Shown here one piece after another: positions 53,574-62,829 of a stretch of DNA of 64,000 nucleotides. The notes beneath the pieces are model-generated. The model did not search any database. It saw only the letters and a program-made list of their open reading frames with translations, and was not told the DNA's origin. The first letter of the stretch is position 1; each line of letters starts with the position of its first letter. Position numbers and translations under genes: made by a program. This stretch comes from Pseudomonas sp. CROZ-RG-20F-R04-15 (lineage in GTDB: Bacteria > Pseudomonadota > Gammaproteobacteria > Pseudomonadales > Pseudomonadaceae), in contig NZ_JAKNQL010000003.1 of assembly GCF_022662375.1 (NCBI RefSeq), positions 124,001-188,000 on the forward strand, given 5' to 3'.

Positions 53574-54752
53574 ATGCCCTTCTCTGCTTCCTTGCGCTTG
53601 CGCAGCACTTCCATCGCTCTGTTCTGCAGCATTGCCGCCCCGGCGATGGCCGTGCAGGTCACCGACAATCTCGATCTGGGCGGCGCCATTCGTGCGCGCT
53701 GGGATCTCGACCCGGATCGCGACATTCAGAAGTTCGGCCTCGACACGGTATTCCTCAGCGCCAAGTACAATTCCGACAGCTGGATCGGTGAGGCGCAGTA
53801 CCGCTTCTACGGTCGTTCCTACCCTTACCAGTACACAAAAAACTACGGCGATATCCAGTTCGCCAAGTTCGCCTGGGCCGGCTACAAGTTCAATCCCGAT
53901 CAGCAAGTACAAGTCGGCCTGAACACCGTGCCGTTCGGTTTGCAGCCGTACTTCGGCAGTACTTTTTACGAAACCCTCGGCAACGTCATTGGTCTTGAAG
54001 ACGTGCAGCAAGTCGGCGCCAAGTACATCCAGCAAAGCGGCGACTGGAACCTCCAGGCCGGCTACTACCTGCGCCCGGCATGGCAAGGCAAAGGCACCAG
54101 CAATGGCGTGAGCTATTCCAGCATTGTCTCCGAAGCCGACAGTTACGTGGCCGACGGCAGCGACAATCAGGAACGCAACACCGTGGTGCTGCGCGTCGCC
54201 AAGGCACTTGATCTGGGCCCGTGGAAGTCCGAAGTCGGCATCTCCGGCCTGACTTCCAGCCTGCAGAACCGCGACACCAACAGCGATGGCCGGCGCAACG
54301 CCGTGGCCATCCACTATCTGGGCAAGAACGGCCCGTGGGGCGTGCAACTGCAAGCGGCGCGACAGCAGATGTCACCGCGCAATCCCGGCAGTGATGAAGT
54401 GGTGACATTGGGCGGGTATGACGGTACTTACAATGTCGCCAGTCGCGGCAATCTGTACGTCGCGGACTTGAGCTATGACGTGGCGGGCAAATACCTCTTC
54501 GATCAGGTCAGCGGGGTCAAGCTTTACGCCAACTACAGCGCCTTCGACAAATCCGCCAGCGGCTACAAGACATCAGAGCGGATGATCCTCGGCAGCTCGT
54601 TTTCGGTCAGCAAACTGTGGGTCGCGGCCGAGTGGTTGTTTGGCCGCAATGATCCGTACATTGGCGGCAGCAGCTATACCCAGAGCCTGGGTGCGGGCGG
54701 GCTGGATCAGTGGGAGAACCAGGTGTATGTGAACGTTGGTTACTACTTCTGA
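53574..54752 (+). CDS. Outer-membrane porin
   Basis: A 392-residue protein. A signal peptide (cleaved after AMA at ~26) is followed by repeated amphipathic beta-strands with aromatic girdle residues, ending in the C-terminal aromatic strand YVNVGYYF that is typical of barrel proteins. It resembles Pseudomonas phosphate/sugar-type or uncharacterised porins and is not clearly OprD. The ATG at 53574 gives the signal peptide. Divergent from LysR and sharing operator motifs with the AldA-like operon, it probably admits that operon's substrate. Confidence 0.87.
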   Translation: MPFSASLRLRSTSIALFCSIAAPAMAVQVTDNLDLGGAIRARWDLDPDRDIQKFGLDTVFLSAKYNSDSWIGEAQYRFYGRSYPYQYTKNYGDIQFAKFAWAGYKFNPDQQVQVGLNTVPFGLQPYFGSTFYETLGNVIGLEDVQQVGAKYIQQSGDWNLQAGYYLRPAWQGKGTSNGVSYSSIVSEADSYVADGSDNQERNTVVLRVAKALDLGPWKSEVGISGLTSSLQNRDTNSDGRRNAVAIHYLGKNGPWGVQLQAARQQMSPRNPGSDEVVTLGGYDGTYNVASRGNLYVADLSYDVAGKYLFDQVSGVKLYANYSAFDKSASGYKTSERMILGSSFSVSKLWVAAEWLFGRNDPYIGGSSYTQSLGAGGLDQWENQVYVNVGYYF

Positions 54753-54781
54753 TCCCGACATGATTGCGCCGATGAGATAGC

Positions 54782-54847
54782 TTTCGCGAGCAGGCTCGCT
54801 CCCACATTGGTATGCATTTCAATGTGGGAGCGAGCCTGCTCGCGAAG
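54782..54847. repeat. Inverted REP pair
   Basis: Two REP units (TTCGCGAGCAGGCTCGCTCC and its inverse) 17-20 bases apart between the porin and the next LysR gene, where no other feature is seen. Confidence 0.93.
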
Positions 54848-54960
54848 GCGCCCGCACAAACTCCACTTGCATCAAACCCTCACCAATAGTCAGATACCCC
54901 CTACAAACAAAACCTACAAAAACAAACCGAGCCAAACGCTCGATCCGGGGTTCTGCCTCC

Positions 54961-55836
54961 ATGCGTCAACTGCCCTCCCTCAACACCCTGCGCGTGTTCG
55001 AAGAAGTCGCGCGTCATCGCAGTTTCAGCCAGGCCGCACTCGGCCTGAACGTCACCCAGGGCGCAGTCAGTCGTCAGATCAAACAGCTCGAAGACTACCT
55101 CGGCGTCGCCCTGTTCGTGCGCACCCCGCAAGGCCTGTCGCTGACCGAAGCCGGCAGCAACCTCAAGCCGCATCTGGCCGAAGCCTTCGACCACATGGAA
55201 CGCGCCCTGCAAGCCGTACGCGTGCCCAACCTGCGCCAGCGTCTGCGCGTACTCGCTCCGCCCACTTGGGCGACGCGCTGGCTGTCGCCACACCTGCGCG
55301 CGTTCTGCCAGCGCTACCCGGACATCAGCCTCAGCGTGACCAATCAGGCCAGCCACGACAGCCTCGCGGAAATCGACTGTCACATCCGTTTCGGCCTCGC
55401 GGCGTCCACCCAGTGCGCCAGTCAATTGCTGGTGATGGAGCGGCACATCGCCGTGGCCAGTCCAGAACTGTTCAATGGCGATCAAGCGCCGGATCTGCGC
55501 GAGTTTCCATTGCTGCACATCCTGCATGACGGCAAGCGTCTGAAGGTCTGGGAAAACTGGCTGGCGGCGATGGGTCGCGAGGATATCGATGCGGGACAGG
55601 GGCTGGAATTCAGCACGCTCGATCAGGTGATCCACACCGCGCTGGCCGGTGGCGGACTGGCGGTGATTGATCGGCAGATGATCGAGAAGGAACTGGCCAA
55701 TGGCAGCCTTGTGCCGATCACTCCGATTGAAGTGATCGGGCCTTATGGCTACTGGCTGGATGTGGCGAATGACAAGCAGGGATTGTCGAAGGTGAAGCTG
55801 TTTACTGACTGGCTGAGTATGGTGAGTAACCCCTGA
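54961..55836 (+). CDS. LysR-type regulator (GcvA-like)
   Basis: A 291-residue LTTR. The HTH contains LNTLRVFEEVARHRSFSQAA and VTQGAVSRQIKQLEDYLGVA. It is convergent with the MFS gene of the formaldehyde-activating-enzyme-like operon, with only repeats between them. Its target is uncertain. Confidence 0.94.
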   Translation: MRQLPSLNTLRVFEEVARHRSFSQAALGLNVTQGAVSRQIKQLEDYLGVALFVRTPQGLSLTEAGSNLKPHLAEAFDHMERALQAVRVPNLRQRLRVLAPPTWATRWLSPHLRAFCQRYPDISLSVTNQASHDSLAEIDCHIRFGLAASTQCASQLLVMERHIAVASPELFNGDQAPDLREFPLLHILHDGKRLKVWENWLAAMGREDIDAGQGLEFSTLDQVIHTALAGGGLAVIDRQMIEKELANGSLVPITPIEVIGPYGYWLDVANDKQGLSKVKLFTDWLSMVSNP

Positions 55837-55840
55837 AAGA

Positions 55841-56008
55841 GCCCCTCACCCTAGCCCTCTCCCGGAGGGAGAGGGAACTGACCGAGGTGATTATTCGAAC
55901 TACGCCGACCTGAGATACCGAGTCGAACGTAGATTCTGAATACAACATAGATCGGCCCCCTCACCCCAGCCCTCGCCCCTCTGGGGAGAGGGCTGGGGTG
56001 AGGGGGAG
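55841..56008. repeat. CCCCTCACCCCAGCCC-type hairpins
   Basis: Two GC-rich hairpins of a second Pseudomonas intergenic family: one at 55841-55876 with short arms and a larger one at 55954-56008 with arms CCCCTCACCCCAGCCCTC and their complement. They probably act as terminators for the converging LysR and MFS genes. Confidence 0.88.
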
Positions 56009-56025
56009 GTTTCAAGCCTTGCACA

Positions 56026-57390
56026 TCAAATCGGCGTGGCGACTTTACTCACGACAATCGAACTCCCTTCCACCGGGCTCTGCGCCTTGCACGCCTGGCT
56101 CAACGTCAGCGACTTGGTCTCCGGCGCCCACGCCCACGACAGCCATGCGCCAATCGCCAGAATCGCCGCGAGAATGCCCATGGTAGGACTCAAGCCGATC
56201 CCGGCCACACTCACCGGCAACAGAAACGTACTGAAGGCCGAACCCAAGCGACTCACCGCCGTTGCCAGCCCGATACCACTGGCGCGAACCTCAGTCGGAA
56301 AGCTCTCCGCCGGAAACACCCCGACCAGATTGCTCACCGCCGACAGCACCAAGGTGAACAGGCCAAACACCAGCACCATCAGCCACGCCGCACTGCCCGG
56401 CAGTACCGCCAGCAGAAACAACGCCAGCGCCAGAATGATGAACGAGTTGATGAGAAATCCGCGTCGGGTGAATTTGATCGTGCACCAGATGCCGATCAGC
56501 GCGCCGAGGATCAGCAACATGTTCAACATCAACTCAGTGCCGAAGCCTTCGGCCAGGCCCATCTTCTGCAGGATCGACGGCAGGAACGTATAGATGGCGA
56601 AGTACGGCATCACGATGCACACGAAAAACAGGCAGTTGAACGCCGTGCGCTTGCGATATTCACGGCTGAACAGCACCGCATAACCCGATCGGGTTTCCGT
56701 GGAGCGGGTTTCGTCGAGTTCAACGTTGTCACCCAGATGCTTTTTGACGATCGCCCGCGCCTCGGCGATGCGCCCCTGATTGACCAGCCAGCGTGGCGAT
56801 TCCGGCGTGCCGATGCGCGCAATCAGAATCAACGCTGCCGGGATTGCCGACGAGGCCAGCATCCAGCGCCAGGCGTCATCGCCAAGGCTGAGCATCGCCG
56901 TGCCAACGAAGGTCGCGGCAACATAACCAAAGGTCCAGATCACGCTGAACGAACCCAGCAAAACGCCGCGATGTTTCTTCGGCGAGAACTCGGCCAGCAT
57001 CGCGTGGCCGACGCTGAAGTCACCGCCCAAGCCGATGCCGATCAGCACTCGGCAAAGAAACAGACTCATCGCTGTTTCGACATAAAACTGCATCACCGAG
57101 GCCACGGTGATCAGCACAAAACTGACCAGAAAGATTTTCTGCCGGCCGACCTTGTCCGAGATCCAGCCGAAAAACAGACTGCCGAGAAACAGCCCGATCA
57201 ACGCCGACGCGCCGATCAAGCCTTGCCAGAACGCGTCCAGTTGCATTTGCGGGCTGAGCAAGGTGAAGGCGATGCCGATCAGGCCAAGAATGTAGCCGTC
57301 GGTGAAGTGCGCGCCGAAGGTCAGACCGGCGATCTTGATGTGGAACCGGCCGATCGGCAGGTCGTCGATTTTTATGGGTTGAGCGGACAT
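56026..57390 (-). CDS. MFS transporter (metabolite:H+ or sugar-porter type)
   Basis: A 454-residue permease with 12 predicted helices. It carries MFS signatures (GWISDKVGRQKIF, IGIGLGGDFSVGHAMLAEFSP, PESPRWLVNQGR). The ATG at 57390 has GGAG upstream; a longer TTG frame adds four residues. Last gene of the operon with the Fae-like protein, aldo/keto reductase and aldehyde dehydrogenase; likely imports their substrate. Confidence 0.92.
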   Translation of the reverse strand: MSAQPIKIDDLPIGRFHIKIAGLTFGAHFTDGYILGLIGIAFTLLSPQMQLDAFWQGLIGASALIGLFLGSLFFGWISDKVGRQKIFLVSFVLITVASVMQFYVETAMSLFLCRVLIGIGLGGDFSVGHAMLAEFSPKKHRGVLLGSFSVIWTFGYVAATFVGTAMLSLGDDAWRWMLASSAIPAALILIARIGTPESPRWLVNQGRIAEARAIVKKHLGDNVELDETRSTETRSGYAVLFSREYRKRTAFNCLFFVCIVMPYFAIYTFLPSILQKMGLAEGFGTELMLNMLLILGALIGIWCTIKFTRRGFLINSFIILALALFLLAVLPGSAAWLMVLVFGLFTLVLSAVSNLVGVFPAESFPTEVRASGIGLATAVSRLGSAFSTFLLPVSVAGIGLSPTMGILAAILAIGAWLSWAWAPETKSLTLSQACKAQSPVEGSSIVVSKVATPI

Positions 57391-57445
57391 GTTCGTCTCC
57401 AATTGTTGTTATTGACGGAGAAACCGATTGCTCTTGCTTGGTTGT

Positions 57446-57472
57446 ATGTGGGAGCAAGCCTGCTCCCACAAG
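57446..57472. repeat. Single REP-like palindrome
   Basis: TGTGGGAGCAAGCCTGCTCCCACA is a near-perfect palindrome in the gap between the aldehyde dehydrogenase and MFS genes, likely a transcript-stability hairpin. Confidence 0.85.
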
Positions 57473-57488
57473 GAGATTTCGCTGAGGG

Positions 57489-58922
57489 TTACAGCCCCCC
57501 CATCAACAGATATTTGATCTCCAGATAGTCATCCAGCCCGTACTTCGAACCTTCGCGGCCGAGGCCCGATTCCTTGATCCCGCCAAACGGTGCCACCTCG
57601 GTGGAGATGATCCCTTCGTTGATCCCGACCATGCCCGCCTCCAGCCCTTCAGCCATGCGCCAGACCCGGCCGATGTCGCGGCTGTAGAAGTACGCCGACA
57701 AACCGAATGGCGTGTCATTGGCCCGCGCCAGCACTTCGGCCTCGTCCTTGAAACGGAAGCAAGCCGCCACCGGGCCGAACGTTTCGTCCTGGGCAATCAA
57801 CATGTCGCCGCTGACTTCGGTAAGGATGGTCGGCTCATAGAACGTACCGCCCAAGGCGTGGCGACGGCCGCCGCACAACAGCGTCGCACCCTTCTCTAGA
57901 GCATCGCTGACATGGCTTTCGACCTTGGCCAGCGCCGCGCTGTTGATCAGCGGCCCCTGTTCGGTTTCACCGTCCAGCGCATTGCCGACGCGCATCGCCG
58001 CCACCGCTTCGGCGAGCTTGCCGGTGAAGGCCTCGTAAACGCCGTCCTGAATAAAGAAGCGATTCACACAGACGCAGGTCTGCCCGGTGTTGCGGAACTT
58101 CGAGGCCATCGCGCCTTTGACCGCAGCATCCAGATCGGCATCGTCGAAGACAATGAACGGCGCGTTGCCACCCAGTTCCAGCGAGACTTTTTTCAAGGTG
58201 TCGGCGGCCTGGCGCATCAGCAGTTTGCCGGTGCGGGTTGAGCCGGTGAACGACAGTTTGCGCACAACACTGGACGCCTGCAGCGCGCCGCCGATAGCGA
58301 CGGCATCGCCGGACACGATGTTGAATACACCCGCCGGAATCCCTGCTTGCTCGGCCAATACGGCCAAGGCAAATGCCGACAGCGGCGTCTCTTCCGAAGG
58401 CTTGAGAATCATCGTGCAACCCGCCGCCAGCGCCGGGCCGACTTTGCGGGTGACCATCGCCAACGGGAAGTTCCACGGCGTGATCGCCGCGACCACGCCG
58501 ATGGCTTCCTTGACCACAATGATCCGCGCATCGACCTTGTGACTCGGGATCACATCACCGTAGGCACGCTTGGCTTCTTCGCCAAACCACTCGAGAAAAC
58601 TCGCTGCGTAAACCACTTCGCCCATTGCCTCGGCCAGCGGCTTGCCTTGTTCGCGGCTGAGCAGCGTGGCCAGATCTTTCTGGCTGGCGAGCATCAACTC
58701 GCTCCAGCGCTTGAGGCGTTGACTGCGTTCCTTCGCGGTCAATTTGCGCCACGCCGGCAGTGCGCGGTGGGCGGCGTCGATGGCCCGGTTGGTTTCTTCG
58801 GTGCCAGCCTTCTGCACCTCCGTGATCAGCTCGCCGTTGGCCGGGTTGCGCACCGGATAGGTCGCACCGCCCTGCCCCCACTGGCCATCAATGAAGTTGC
58901 CGTGTCGGATCAAATCGCTCAT
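57489..58922 (-). CDS. NAD(P)-dependent succinate-semialdehyde-type aldehyde dehydrogenase
   Basis: A 477-residue ALDH of the GabD/DavD group. It has TPWNFPLAMVTRK, the Glu in LELGGNAPF, the catalytic Cys in NTGQTCVCVNRF and the C-terminal GGIKESGLGREGSK. It oxidises a semialdehyde to the acid. The ATG at 58922 overlaps the TGA of the aldo/keto reductase gene (ATGA), so both are co-translated. Confidence 0.94.
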   Translation of the reverse strand: MSDLIRHGNFIDGQWGQGGATYPVRNPANGELITEVQKAGTEETNRAIDAAHRALPAWRKLTAKERSQRLKRWSELMLASQKDLATLLSREQGKPLAEAMGEVVYAASFLEWFGEEAKRAYGDVIPSHKVDARIIVVKEAIGVVAAITPWNFPLAMVTRKVGPALAAGCTMILKPSEETPLSAFALAVLAEQAGIPAGVFNIVSGDAVAIGGALQASSVVRKLSFTGSTRTGKLLMRQAADTLKKVSLELGGNAPFIVFDDADLDAAVKGAMASKFRNTGQTCVCVNRFFIQDGVYEAFTGKLAEAVAAMRVGNALDGETEQGPLINSAALAKVESHVSDALEKGATLLCGGRRHALGGTFYEPTILTEVSGDMLIAQDETFGPVAACFRFKDEAEVLARANDTPFGLSAYFYSRDIGRVWRMAEGLEAGMVGINEGIISTEVAPFGGIKESGLGREGSKYGLDDYLEIKYLLMGGL

Positions 58923-59953
58923 GCCACCGCTCCCTGCAAAGTGAAACGCTCCAGCCCCGGACGCGCCGAGCGCAGGATGCGTTTACCGGCGGTGTAGTCG
59001 TTGATCACATCGCATGGGGTGTAATTGCGCTCCAGTTCATGCAGCTCATCAGCATCAAGTCGGGTCTCGAGTGCAGCCAATGCGCTGTCGAATTGCGCGG
59101 TGGTGTCAGCGCCAACCAGCATGCAATCAACACCTGGATGATTGGCCACCCACGCCTGGGCGATCTGCGCATTCGACACTCCGCGAGCACGGGCTACGCG
59201 CTGCACCGAGTGGGCGATTTCGAACGAGGCTTCGTCGCTGTACATCTGCTGAGTGAAGAAGTCGGTCTGGTTACGGGTCGACTGCACGTCGCCAGTCAAC
59301 AGACCGCGCGCCAAGGGACTGAACACCGAAACGCCAATCCCCTGATCGCGGCAGAACGGAATCATCTCGCGCTCTTCTTCGCGGTAGGCGCAGTTCAGTT
59401 GCAGCTGCATGTTGATCGGCTTGACCCAGCCGTTGCGCTCGCAGGCCATGAGGATTTTCGCCAGTTGCCCGGTGAGCATGGTCGACACGCCGATGTAACG
59501 CGCCTTGCCCGAGCGCACGATGTCGTTCAGCGCGCCCATGGTTTCTTCGACCGGGGTGTTCACATCGAAGTAATGCAGCATGAACACATCGACGTAATCC
59601 ATGTCCAGACGCTTCAGCGAGGCGTCGATGCTGTCCATGATGTGCTTGCGCGAATGGCCGCTGGCATTGATGCCGCTGCGGGTGCCGTAACCGACCTTGG
59701 TGGTGATCACCAGGTCTTCGCGGCGGGCCAGACGCTTGACGATGCGCCCGACCACTTCTTCACCGACACCGGCGGAATAGAAGTCGGCGAGGTCGATGAA
59801 ATTCACGCCGTTATCCAAGGCGTGGGCGACGATCGGCTCGCTCTGTTTTTCGTTGAAGATCCACGGTTTCCAGTCCGGCGTGCCCATGTTCATCGTGCCC
59901 AGGCACAGACGCGAAACCTGCAGGCCGGAGTTGCCCAAACGGATGTATTGCAT
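58919..59953 (-). CDS. Aldo/keto reductase
   Basis: A 344-residue AKR with a TIM-barrel layout. Catalytic residues are seen: Asp in INFIDLADFYSAG-like (FIDLADFYS), Tyr55-like in that motif, Lys in ITTKVGYG and His in MLHYFDV. It carries out NAD(P)H-linked interconversion of an aldehyde or ketone and an alcohol. ATG at 59953, with the Fae-like stop 11 bases upstream. Confidence 0.93.
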   Translation of the reverse strand: MQYIRLGNSGLQVSRLCLGTMNMGTPDWKPWIFNEKQSEPIVAHALDNGVNFIDLADFYSAGVGEEVVGRIVKRLARREDLVITTKVGYGTRSGINASGHSRKHIMDSIDASLKRLDMDYVDVFMLHYFDVNTPVEETMGALNDIVRSGKARYIGVSTMLTGQLAKILMACERNGWVKPINMQLQLNCAYREEEREMIPFCRDQGIGVSVFSPLARGLLTGDVQSTRNQTDFFTQQMYSDEASFEIAHSVQRVARARGVSNAQIAQAWVANHPGVDCMLVGADTTAQFDSALAALETRLDADELHELERNYTPCDVINDYTAGKRILRSARPGLERFTLQGAVA

Positions 59954-59963
59954 GGCGTCGACC

Positions 59964-60476
59964 TCAGGCTTTTGGCGTATAGAAAGGGTTGCTGATGTGC
60001 GCAACGACATCTTTCAATTGCGCAGTTTCCGGCTTGCCGGTCAGGGCCGCGCGGATCGCCGTGCGGCAGGCGTTGTAGTTGTTCAGGTACACCGCGTCGA
60101 GGTCGTCGCAAGCCGGGTTGACCCAGTTGGCGGTGACGATCGCCCACTCGTCTTCGGCTTCCGGCGGCAGCGTGCCGTCGAGCAGCGCTTCGAGCACGGC
60201 TTTGGCGATCCCGGCTTGCGAGGCACCCCACGTGGCGTTGCCGTGCAGGTCGCTGCTGATCGCGGCTTTGTTCACGTACAGGGTCATCGGCTTGACCGGG
60301 ATGTTCGGTTGCGCAATCACCATGAACGGGCAGTGGCCCTGGCTAGGCGATGCGAGGCTGTTGGCGAACGCCTGCCCCGCCGGGCCATTGCGCGGGCCGA
60401 TCAGAATATTGATGTGTGCGGCGTTGACGCCCGGGCCTTCGAAACCTTCACCGATGTACAGGTCGAGTTCTTTCAT
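59964..60476 (-). CDS. Formaldehyde-activating enzyme (Fae)-family protein
   Basis: A 170-residue member of the Fae family. HINILIGPRNGPAGQAF near residue 21 carries the conserved His and GPR; PNIPVKPMTLYVNKAAI matches the LP.KP.TL..NK segment. True Fae condenses formaldehyde with tetrahydromethanopterin in methylotrophs. Pseudomonads generally lack that cofactor, so this homologue probably handles another aldehyde or a different carrier. It is first in an operon with an aldo/keto reductase, an aldehyde dehydrogenase and an MFS permease, which fits aldehyde handling. Confidence 0.88.
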   Translation of the reverse strand: MKELDLYIGEGFEGPGVNAAHINILIGPRNGPAGQAFANSLASPSQGHCPFMVIAQPNIPVKPMTLYVNKAAISSDLHGNATWGASQAGIAKAVLEALLDGTLPPEAEDEWAIVTANWVNPACDDLDAVYLNNYNACRTAIRAALTGKPETAQLKDVVAHISNPFYTPKA

Positions 60477-60713
60477 CAGTCATTACTCTTGTGCGATACG
60501 AGGGATGTTCGATAGCTCACGCAGGCCGGACGGCGAGCGCGGTCAATAACAGGCGTGGGGAGAGACGGCGGAAGAAACGGGACATGGCTGCAAACGCTCT
60601 CTGGTTGTTATTGATGAGCTGTGTTTGCGATTTTTTAACACCGGGGCTGGAGCCGGCCGTAACCATTAAAAATCATGGGGCAATGAGTTTTAGTCATAGC
60701 CCTTTTGCGAGTG
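60477..60713. other. Promoter region of the fae-like operon, possible mini-ORF
   Basis: About 240 bases without a called gene. On the minus strand ATG at 60585 opens a 22-codon frame (MSRFFRRLSPRLLLTALAVR, then two residues and TGA at 60517). It looks like a truncated signal peptide or a leader peptide. Its ribosome site is poor, so I do not call a gene. The rest shows no clear structure. Confidence 0.5.
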
Positions 60714-60741
60714 CAAAAAAATCCCGCTCAGGGAGCGGGAT
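60714..60741 (-). terminator. Rho-independent terminator of the NADH dehydrogenase-like gene
   Basis: On the minus strand ATCCCGCTC CCT GAGCGGGAT is followed by a run of Ts, about 20 bases after the stop codon. Confidence 0.93.
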
Positions 60742-60759
60742 CGATGGCTGCGGCGTTTG

Positions 60760-61965
60760 TTACGCGACTACAGGAATCAGCGGATCTGCCGCCGCCAGCG
60801 CGCTAATGCGATCAGCCGCCGGCGGGTAGATCCACTGGGTGTTGATCTGCGTCTTCAGGGTTTTGCCTTCCTGCTTGACCAGCTTCACCTGACGATCCCA
60901 GCCTTCGGTGTACACCGCGCCCCAAGCGCCGAGGTCGAGGCAAGTGACGTATTTCGGCTGGCTGTACGGCGTCGGGTCGACACCAAGAATCTGCGCCGCG
61001 ACGTTGTTACCGGCGTGCCGGCCCAGCGAGATCGCGTGCTGGCAGGTCATCAGTGCATAGTTGCCGATGTCGTCGGTGGCGGCGTAGGCGACATCGCCGG
61101 TGGCGAAGATGTCGTCCTGACCGATGACTTTCAGGTGTGCGTCGACGTGCAGGCGACCTTGCTTGTCGCGTTCAGCGGGAATCTGCTCGGTCAGCGAACT
61201 GGCGCGTACACCGGTGGTCCAGACCACGGTTTTCGCTTCGATGTGCTGGCCATCCGAAAGCGTCACGCCGTTGGCATCCACCGACTGTACCGACACAGCC
61301 AAACGCCATTCAACGCCCAACGCTTCACTGGCTTCGAGGATCGATTGGCTGATCTCTTCGCCCATCGACGCGCCGATCTTCGCGCCGCGATCAACGATGA
61401 TCACCTTGATATCTGCCCGCTCACCAAGAATCTCGCGCAGACGCCCCGGCATCTCGGTGGCCGTTTCAATCCCGGTGAAACCACCGCCAGCTACGACAAC
61501 CGTGTTGCGTGACTTGCTGTCAGGCTGGTCTTTCAGGGCTTTCAGATGGGCCTCCAGACGAATCGCCGCTTCGATCTGGTCAACGTCAAAGGCGTATTGA
61601 GCGACTCCTGGCGTGGCCGACTGTGCCAGACCGCTGCCGCTGGCCAGAACGAGTTTGTCGTAGTGGAACACTTGCTTGCCGCCCGCAGCATCGGAGTAAC
61701 CGACGGTTTTGTTCGCCACGTCGATGGTTTCCGCCGTGCCCTTGATGAAGTGAACGCCGACTGCTTCGAACAGTTCATGCAGCGGTGCGGCCAGTTGATG
61801 CGCATTGGGTTCATAGAAACGTGGACGCACGCGCAACTCGGCTTGCGGTGCGAGTACGCTGATTTCGACGTCGTTGCGATTGTGCAGGTCGACCAGACGC
61901 GTAGCGCTCAACGCCGACCACATGCCGCCAAACCCGGCGCCGACAATCAGAATCTGCTGCTTCAT
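60760..61965 (-). CDS. Type II NADH dehydrogenase-like FAD/NAD(P)-binding oxidoreductase
   Basis: A 401-residue flavoprotein. FAD-binding GAGFGG is at 9-14, NAD-binding GGGFTGIETATEMPG near 170 and the ATGDVAYA motif near 300. It resembles the NDH-2/sulfide:quinone oxidoreductase fold and would pass electrons from NAD(P)H to a quinone or another acceptor. The ATG at 61965 is divergent from an Rrf2 regulator with ~290 bases of promoter DNA between them. Confidence 0.92.
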   Translation of the reverse strand: MKQQILIVGAGFGGMWSALSATRLVDLHNRNDVEISVLAPQAELRVRPRFYEPNAHQLAAPLHELFEAVGVHFIKGTAETIDVANKTVGYSDAAGGKQVFHYDKLVLASGSGLAQSATPGVAQYAFDVDQIEAAIRLEAHLKALKDQPDSKSRNTVVVAGGGFTGIETATEMPGRLREILGERADIKVIIVDRGAKIGASMGEEISQSILEASEALGVEWRLAVSVQSVDANGVTLSDGQHIEAKTVVWTTGVRASSLTEQIPAERDKQGRLHVDAHLKVIGQDDIFATGDVAYAATDDIGNYALMTCQHAISLGRHAGNNVAAQILGVDPTPYSQPKYVTCLDLGAWGAVYTEGWDRQVKLVKQEGKTLKTQINTQWIYPPAADRISALAAADPLIPVVA

Positions 61966-62059
61966 TGTGTTTCTCCAGAAAACGCCCAGCGATTGAAAGA
62001 GGTGAAATCGAATTCGTCGTGAGCCGGTCATCCCGACTCAATAGCGCCGACTCTATTGG

Positions 62060-62124
62060 TCGGATATAAAACCAACAAGTCAGATTATCCGATAGGTTTG
62101 ATCGGATTTATAGATATCAAATCC
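62060..62124. promoter_or_regulatory. Inverted repeats between the NDH-like and Rrf2 genes
   Basis: Two inverted repeats lie in the shared upstream region: TCGGATA (62060-62066) with TATCCGA (62086-62092), and GGATTT (62104-62109) with AAATCC (62119-62124). These are candidate operators for the Rrf2 regulator. Confidence 0.62.
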
Positions 62125-62257
62125 AACGCAACGCCGCAGTCATCTCTGGTATTTACAGGTAATACAGCTGATATTCATGGTGTTCTGTTCAACCGAGCGG
62201 ATTGCCGGGGACCGATCTGGCTGGTAGTATTTACGACAAATCAAGTCGGACTTATTT

Positions 62258-62806
62258 ATGTCTCTCTACAGTGCAGGCGTCGAATACGGCATCCATTGCC
62301 TGGCTTTTCTGGTCACCAGCAACGGCGATACCCGTGAGGCCAGCGTGCGTGACCTCGCGGAATTGCAAGGCGTGCCTTTGGAATACCTGGCAAAAATTTT
62401 TACCAAACTGGCCAAGGGCAAACTGGTGGTGGCTTCAGAAGGCGTGCGCGGCGGATTCAGCCTGGCGCGGCCGGCCGATGAAATCAGCCTGCTCGACATC
62501 GTTAACGCCATCGACGGGCGCAAGAATATTTTCGAGTGCCGCGACATTCGCGGACGCTGCGCGTTGTTTGACGGCAATCCACCAGAGTGGGCCGTCGACG
62601 GCACTTGCTCGATTCACGGGGCGATGATGACCGCGCAAAAACGCATGGAAGAAGCCCTCGCCCAACAGACCATCCTCGACATCGCAAGGAAGGTAGGACG
62701 CAAGGCACCGAAAGAGTTCGGTCAGCAAGTGGAAGACTGGATGCAGGATCGGCGGGAGAAAAAGGGCAACGTCGGCAGCATCCCTCTCACCGACATTTCC
62801 GACTGA
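62258..62806 (+). CDS. Rrf2-family transcriptional regulator
   Basis: A 182-residue protein. The N-terminal winged HTH contains SVRDLAELQGVPLEYLAKIF and a GVRGGFSLARP wing. Three cysteines follow in the ligand-binding region (FECRDIRGRCALF and GTCSIHG), the pattern of Fe-S binding members such as NsrR and IscR. It may sense redox or nitrosative stress. It is divergent from the NADH dehydrogenase-like gene, its probable target. Confidence 0.95.
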   Translation: MSLYSAGVEYGIHCLAFLVTSNGDTREASVRDLAELQGVPLEYLAKIFTKLAKGKLVVASEGVRGGFSLARPADEISLLDIVNAIDGRKNIFECRDIRGRCALFDGNPPEWAVDGTCSIHGAMMTAQKRMEEALAQQTILDIARKVGRKAPKEFGQQVEDWMQDRREKKGNVGSIPLTDISD

Positions 62807-62829
62807 CGTAGCGACCGGTAAAACTTCAA

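Noticed and set aside
55954..56008. Large GC-rich hairpin as a possible structured RNA
   Set aside because: It belongs to a dispersed Pseudomonas repeat type and sits between convergent genes, so a terminator/repeat role is simpler.
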